The notes below the pieces were generated by a model that was not told where the DNA came from, searched no databases, and worked only from the letters and a program-made list of their open reading frames with translations. This document shows, in pieces, positions 29,946 through 33,717 of a DNA stretch of 33,717 nt. The stretch lies in NCBI GenBank assembly GCA_012523185.1, contig JAAYIY010000043.1:1-33717 (forward strand), given 5' to 3'. The position numbers were made by a program, and so were the translations under genes. Positions within the stretch are counted from its first letter, which is position 1. Every line of letters starts with the position of its first letter. The stretch is from Clostridiales bacterium (GTDB lineage Bacteria; Bacillota; Clostridia; Oscillospirales; Acutalibacteraceae).

Positions 29946-32396
29946 TCAAATAAACAGATTTAAGTTTGATATCTCGGCATCGCCGAGATATGAGCCGACA
30001 CCGGCCAACTCGACACCGTCGATAAGCTCTTCTTTTTGAATGCCCATTACGTCCATGCTCATTGTGCAAGCCACAAGCTTTACGCCGTTTTGCACAGCCT
30101 TTTTGATAAGCTCCTCAAGCGAATCGACGTTTTTGTCACCCATAACCTTTTTCATCATGGCGGTGCCCATGCCGCCCATATTCATCCTTGAAAGCTTTAG
30201 CTTTTTGCTGCCGCGCGGAAGCATCGAGGAAAACATTGACTCTGTAACAGATTTTTTTACAGGCTGCTTTTCAGGTTTGCGCAGCGCTGTCAATCCCCAA
30301 AAGGTGAAAAACATTGTGACTTTTCCGCCCATTGCGGCGGCGCCGTTGGCAATTATAAAGCTTGCGATGACCTTGTCAAGATCGCCGGAAAAGACAATGA
30401 TTGTCTTGCCGTCTTTCCGGTCGGGAGCCGCCGTCTTGCCGTCCGATCCTTTTTTGACTGAAGCGGTATAGTACGCTCCTTGCTGACCTTTTGAAAGCAG
30501 CGTGTTGCCTGTGCTTTTGCACCATGCGGCGATGTCCCGCATGAAGCCCGGGTCGGACGCCGTGACCTCAAGAACGTCCCCGTCCTCCATGCCGCTGACT
30601 GTTTCGTAAACCTTCATCAAGGGTCCGGGGCACTGCATTCCGCTGCAATCAAGACTGATGGATTTTGTTTTTGAAGATTGTGACGCGGCAGGCGCGGCAG
30701 GCGCGGCAGACGCCTGTGTTTTGTCGATTACAGCCGCTCCGTGACTGAAATGCGTCGATTGATAAAATCGCGCGCCGCCCGGATAAACAGAAACATTTTT
30801 AAAACCGTTTTGCGCAAGGATTCTGGCGGCAAAATAAGCCCGCACGCCTATCGCGCAAAAAATGATTATGTTTCCTGATTTGTCAAGCTCTTGCAGACGG
30901 CCGCGAAGCTGACCTAACGGGATGTTTACGGAGTTCGGAACAGTGAAAGCCGCAAGCTCAACCTCCTCCCTGACGTCAAGGAGAGCCGCGTTCCCTGTTT
31001 TGTCCGGGTCGTCCCAAGCCGAAAACCTCACTCTGCCGTTTATCACGTTGTCGGCTGTGAAGCCCGCCATATTGACGGGGTCTTTTGCCGAGGAATAAGG
31101 CGGCGCGTAAGCAAACTCAAAGTCCTTAAGGTCGTCAATACCGCCGCCCATTCTGATTGCGGCGGCAATGGTGTCGATGCGTTTGTCAACACCGTCGCGC
31201 CCGATTATCTGCGCGCCGAAAATGATCTTTCCGTCGGACGAAAAAAGAAGCTTCAAGGTCAGGGGAGAAGCGCAGGGATAATAACCGGCGTGCGAGTTTT
31301 GCGTGATTATGACTGATTCATAGTCGCTGCCTTTAGACATTCCGCGGCTCAAAAGAGTTTTTTCGTTAACCCCCGTGCTTGCGGCGGTCATGTCAAAAAT
31401 CTTTGCAACGGACGAGCCCTGCGTACCGCGGTAAACCTCGTCCATGCCGGCGATATTGTCCGCGGCTATGCGCCCTTGCTTGTTGGCGGGGCCGGCAAGG
31501 GGAATCATTGTGCGTCCTTTAAAAATATAGTCCTCAACCTCTATTACGTCGCCGACGGCGTAAATGTCGCTGTCCGATGTCAAAAGCCTGTCGTTAACAA
31601 CAATGCCGCCGCGCGAGTTTAGCTCAAGACCGGCAGCCTTCGCAAGCTCTCCGTTTGGACGGACGCCGATTGAAAGAATGACAATATCGGCATCCAAAGT
31701 CTTTCCGCTCTCAAGAGTGACAGTCACAAGCTTGCCGTCGTCCTTAAATTCCTTAACTCCGTCGTCCAAATACAGCGCCGCTCCGCTTTCTTCTATGTGC
31801 TGATGCAAAAGCTGCGCCATTTCAAAGTCAAACGGCGGCATAACCTGAGCGCTCATTTCGACAACAGAAACGGACAGTCCGCGCCGTTTCAAATTTTCCG
31901 CCATTTCAAGACCGATGAATCCGCCGCCCACAACAACGGCGCGACGGATGTCCCGCGAGCCCAAAAGCCTTTTTACCTCGTCGGTGTCGGGAACAGTCCA
32001 TATCGTGCGTATAAGCGGCGAATCAATGCCCGGAATCGGCGGGCGCAACGGCGACGAGCCTGTCGATATGACAAGCTTGTCATAAGACTCCTCATAAACT
32101 TCTCCGCTTTGAAGGTGCTTTACAGTCACTGATTTTTTGCCGCGGTTAATCGCGACAACCTCATTGGCTGTTCGGACGTCCACGTTGTATTTTTCCCTCA
32201 TCGCTTCCGGAGACTGGAGAAGCAGGGAGCTGCGCTCCTTGATTGTGCCGCCGATGTGGTAGGGCAGTCCGCAGTTTGCGTAAGAGACATAGTCGCCGCG
32301 TTCAAGCACGACTATCTCCGCTGACTCGTCAAGCCTCCGAAGCCTTGCGGCGCAACCGGCTCCGCCTGCCACGCCGCCGATTATTACTGTTTTCAT
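29946..32396 (-). CDS. CoA-disulfide reductase-like flavoprotein fused to rhodanese, TusA and DsrE-like domains
   Basis: An 816-residue multidomain enzyme of thiol and sulfur metabolism. Residues 1 to about 450 are a FAD/NAD(P)H oxidoreductase: VIIGGVAGGAGCAARLRR at the start, the active-site Cys42 in SYANCGLPYHIGG, VVVGGGFIGLEMAENL for NAD(P)H and IYAVGDVIEV for FAD. The single cysteine marks the CoA-disulfide reductase/NADH oxidase group. Residues about 455-555 are a rhodanese domain with Cys514 in FCAIGVR. Residues about 578-650 form a TusA-like domain (LDCSGMQCPGPLMK). Residues 662-816 are DsrE/DsrF-like (TIIVFSGDLDKVIASFIIAN). Such fusions occur in Firmicutes and can transfer sulfane sulfur or reduce polysulfide or CoA persulfide; exact substrate unknown. 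AGGAGG precedes the start. Thioredoxin lies just upstream, FTR-beta just downstream. Confidence 0.95.
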   Translation of the reverse strand: MKTVIIGGVAGGAGCAARLRRLDESAEIVVLERGDYVSYANCGLPYHIGGTIKERSSLLLQSPEAMREKYNVDVRTANEVVAINRGKKSVTVKHLQSGEVYEESYDKLVISTGSSPLRPPIPGIDSPLIRTIWTVPDTDEVKRLLGSRDIRRAVVVGGGFIGLEMAENLKRRGLSVSVVEMSAQVMPPFDFEMAQLLHQHIEESGAALYLDDGVKEFKDDGKLVTVTLESGKTLDADIVILSIGVRPNGELAKAAGLELNSRGGIVVNDRLLTSDSDIYAVGDVIEVEDYIFKGRTMIPLAGPANKQGRIAADNIAGMDEVYRGTQGSSVAKIFDMTAASTGVNEKTLLSRGMSKGSDYESVIITQNSHAGYYPCASPLTLKLLFSSDGKIIFGAQIIGRDGVDKRIDTIAAAIRMGGGIDDLKDFEFAYAPPYSSAKDPVNMAGFTADNVINGRVRFSAWDDPDKTGNAALLDVREEVELAAFTVPNSVNIPLGQLRGRLQELDKSGNIIIFCAIGVRAYFAARILAQNGFKNVSVYPGGARFYQSTHFSHGAAVIDKTQASAAPAAPAASQSSKTKSISLDCSGMQCPGPLMKVYETVSGMEDGDVLEVTASDPGFMRDIAAWCKSTGNTLLSKGQQGAYYTASVKKGSDGKTAAPDRKDGKTIIVFSGDLDKVIASFIIANGAAAMGGKVTMFFTFWGLTALRKPEKQPVKKSVTESMFSSMLPRGSKKLKLSRMNMGGMGTAMMKKVMGDKNVDSLEELIKKAVQNGVKLVACTMSMDVMGIQKEELIDGVELAGVGSYLGDAEISNLNLFI

Positions 32397-32433
32397 ACAA
32401 CGCCTCCTGTTTTATCCGATATTTACATAAAAT

Positions 32434-32742
32434 TTAAACAAGCATTGATTTGATGTGCGACTTTGGTTTGAAACCGACAAAGGAATCAACAACCTTGCCG
32501 TTTTTGATAAGCGCGACAGTCGGAATCGCCGAAACGCGGAAAGACCTTGCAAGCTCCGGCTCCTCGTCGACATTGATTTTGCACACCTTAACCTCCGGGT
32601 GCTCCGACGCGATTTCATCCAGCACGGGAGCCATCATCCTGCACGGACCGCACCATGTCGCCCACAAGTCGACAAGAACGGGCTTTGAGGAGTTTATGAC
32701 CTCCTCGTTAAAATTGACGCTGTTTACTGATATAACGGACAT
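32434..32742 (-). CDS. trxA: Thioredoxin
   Basis: Small 102-residue thiol-disulfide oxidoreductase with the canonical active site WCGPC in LWATWCGPCRMMAPVLDE and the cis-proline region VSAIPTVALIKNGK. The start at 32742 (MSVISVNSVNF) is favoured by AAAGGGGAT 7 to 8 bases upstream; an ATG at 32760 would precede that site. It is the first gene of the redox operon and lies 37 bases before the CoADR fusion gene. A Crp/Fnr-like palindrome and -10 element precede it. No NADPH thioredoxin reductase is present in the window; the FTR-beta homologue three genes along could supply electrons instead. Confidence 0.95.
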   Translation of the reverse strand: MSVISVNSVNFNEEVINSSKPVLVDLWATWCGPCRMMAPVLDEIASEHPEVKVCKINVDEEPELARSFRVSAIPTVALIKNGKVVDSFVGFKPKSHIKSMLV

Positions 32743-32774
32743 TTGAATATCCCCTTTCATTGTGTTATGACAAA

Positions 32775-32815
32775 AGGATACTTCAAAAGAACCGATTTCA
32801 CAGTAACAATGTTAC
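32775..32815 (-). promoter_or_regulatory. Candidate class II Crp/Fnr operator and -10 element of the thioredoxin operon
   Basis: GTAAC-AAT-GTTAC at 32803-32815 is a perfect 5-3-5 inverted repeat. On the minus strand a -10-like TATCCT (plus-strand 32775-32780) follows it. The centre of the palindrome falls at about -41 relative to the expected start, the place where Crp/Fnr activators bind when replacing a -35 element (class II). The -10 is weak (four of six) and no good -35 is present, which fits an activator-dependent promoter. The next gene upstream encodes a Crp/Fnr regulator. Confidence 0.5.
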
Positions 32816-32906
32816 AATCAGCCGCCTTGACATACGCCTTTAAAAGGGCGCGTTAAAAAGACCATATTATAAAGACAGCCCCTTTACGGGCGCCTGCCGA
32901 GGCAGT

Positions 32907-33578
32907 TCACCGAAGGCTTTCGCGGGCAAGCTCCTCAAGCTTTTCGATGTCTAAAAGGCGTATCCTGCCGCGCTTGAGGCTTACAAGCCCCTCGCTTTGA
33001 AAATATCGCAATATCCTTGTGATTACCTCGCGCATGCTGCCGAGGTGACCGGCAATCAAATCGTGAGTTATAACAACATCCCGTTCAGGTGAAAAATTGC
33101 CCTCCTCAAGCAGAAACGCGGCCAGGCGCGAGTCCATTCTCTTGTTAAGTATCTGATCCATCAGCCACATTACTTCCGAAAAATGCGACGCCATAAGCTC
33201 GTTGATATAATTTGCCATCGCGACGGAATTGTCCATGAGCGCTTTAAAAACAGCCGCGGGCACAAGAAAGACTGTGGAATCCTCGGCGGCCGAAACCATC
33301 ACGTCAAACTGGATATTAGGCATTGTGCAGGAGGCGGAAAAGAGGCACATATCGCGCGGCAGAAGCCTGTAAAGCGTAAGCTCCTTGCCCTCCTCGGAAA
33401 TAGTATAAACTCTGATTTGACCGGTTTTGACGACAAGCAGACCGATGCAGTCGTCGGAACCGCTGTGTATCGGGCTGCCTTTTTCAAAGGACTGCGTCAA
33501 AACAGACAGATTAAGCTCTGTCTGCTGCTCGGCGGTAAGCTTGCTCCAAATCGGAAAATAATTTGAAAAGTCTTCCAT
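32907..33578 (-). CDS. Crp/Fnr-family transcriptional regulator
   Basis: A 223-residue regulator. The N-terminal cyclic-nucleotide-binding-type beta roll is seen in IHSGSDDCIGLLVVKTGQIRVYTISEEGKELTLYRL and LPRDMCLFSASCTMP; a long dimerisation helix (MANYINELMASHFSEVMWLMDQIL) follows; the winged helix-turn-helix is VVITHDLIAGHLGSMREVITRILRYFQSEGLVSLKRGRIRLLD. Fnr-type N-terminal cysteines for an iron-sulfur cluster are absent; cysteines at about positions 44, 77 and 83 (DDCIG, DMCLF, ASCTMP) could sense redox or sulfur state, which is inference. GGGGGAT precedes the ATG. It lies upstream of, and in the same direction as, the thioredoxin operon and may control it. Confidence 0.92.
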   Translation of the reverse strand: MEDFSNYFPIWSKLTAEQQTELNLSVLTQSFEKGSPIHSGSDDCIGLLVVKTGQIRVYTISEEGKELTLYRLLPRDMCLFSASCTMPNIQFDVMVSAAEDSTVFLVPAAVFKALMDNSVAMANYINELMASHFSEVMWLMDQILNKRMDSRLAAFLLEEGNFSPERDVVITHDLIAGHLGSMREVITRILRYFQSEGLVSLKRGRIRLLDIEKLEELARESLR

Positions 33579-33717
33579 GTAATCCCCCTGACATAAGGTT
33601 TAATGCCGCGTTGTCAGCGGCAGAAGCTTTGCTGAAAATTAAGGCAACACCGCGCAATGAGCGGCTGAAGCCTTTGTTGCACGCTTGCTTGCATCTTTTC
33701 CGTCATATCGCCCAAAA
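33579..33717. other. Right-edge non-coding sequence with a hairpin
   Basis: The last 139 bases have no convincing gene. TGCCGC (33604-33609) pairs with GCGGCA (33617-33622) across 7 bases. A minus-strand frame encoding about 30 residues (starting MTEKMQASVQQRLQ) is open near the edge, but it looks like the sort of short frame seen in dispersed intergenic repeats and no ribosome binding site precedes it. Confidence 0.4.

Overview
The window reads as chromosomal DNA of an anaerobic Firmicute, most likely an uncultured member of the Clostridia (Oscillospirales-like). The grounds are moderate GC with AT-rich intergenic stretches, strong AGGAGG-type ribosome binding sites, TTGACA/TATAAT promoters, a dimeric-type glycyl-tRNA synthetase, ZapA, a CpsB-type PHP phosphatase next to a BY-kinase, and iron-sulfur and thiol redox genes typical of anaerobes. 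No phage, insertion sequence, CRISPR array, rRNA or tRNA gene was recognised. Family names come from motif recognition by eye, not from database searches.

Layout. (1) 1-1010: left flank with an 80-bp direct repeat around a hairpin, a small membrane-protein gene (-), and an intergenic region carrying DnaA-box-like sequences. (2) 1010-9051 (+): 8-oxoguanine DNA glycosylase, glycogen phosphorylase, a CPBP membrane protease whose start is out of frame, TadA, and two exported proteins, one of them neutral-ceramidase-like. (3) 9369-18779 (+): a cell-envelope block with a glycosyltransferase, a purple-acid-phosphatase-like protein, a CpsB-type phosphatase, a fused Wzz/BY-kinase with a very long Gly-Tyr repeat tail, a NYN-LOTUS RNA-binding or nuclease protein, a class B PBP and a MinD-like ATPase. 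(4) 18845-22819 (-): U32 peptidase overlapping zapA, then a DUF1846 protein behind a perfect consensus promoter. (5) 23178-29306 (+): an acyltransferase coupled to a zinc-ribbon membrane protein, glyQS, a membrane-anchored hypothetical, an MBOAT acyltransferase and a family 4 uracil-DNA glycosylase. (6) 29390-33578 (-): a small DUF6774-like protein, then a redox/sulfur unit made of a Crp/Fnr regulator, thioredoxin, a CoA-disulfide-reductase fused to rhodanese, TusA and DsrE-like domains, and a ferredoxin-thioredoxin-reductase catalytic chain.

How the genes may work together. In block 3 the phosphatase and kinase are adjacent and should set the tyrosine phosphorylation state of the kinase tail, which normally controls surface polysaccharide export. 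The PBP and MinD homologue downstream suggest coordination with cell-wall growth. In block 6 the three genes trx, CoADR fusion and FTR-beta are tightly packed between a promoter with a Crp/Fnr-like palindrome and a terminator. They could form a ferredoxin-driven thiol and sulfane-sulfur relay under control of the neighbouring regulator. The most unusual items are the GGY-repeat kinase tail, the NYN-LOTUS gene in a polysaccharide/cell-wall block, and the redox/sulfur operon with its operator.
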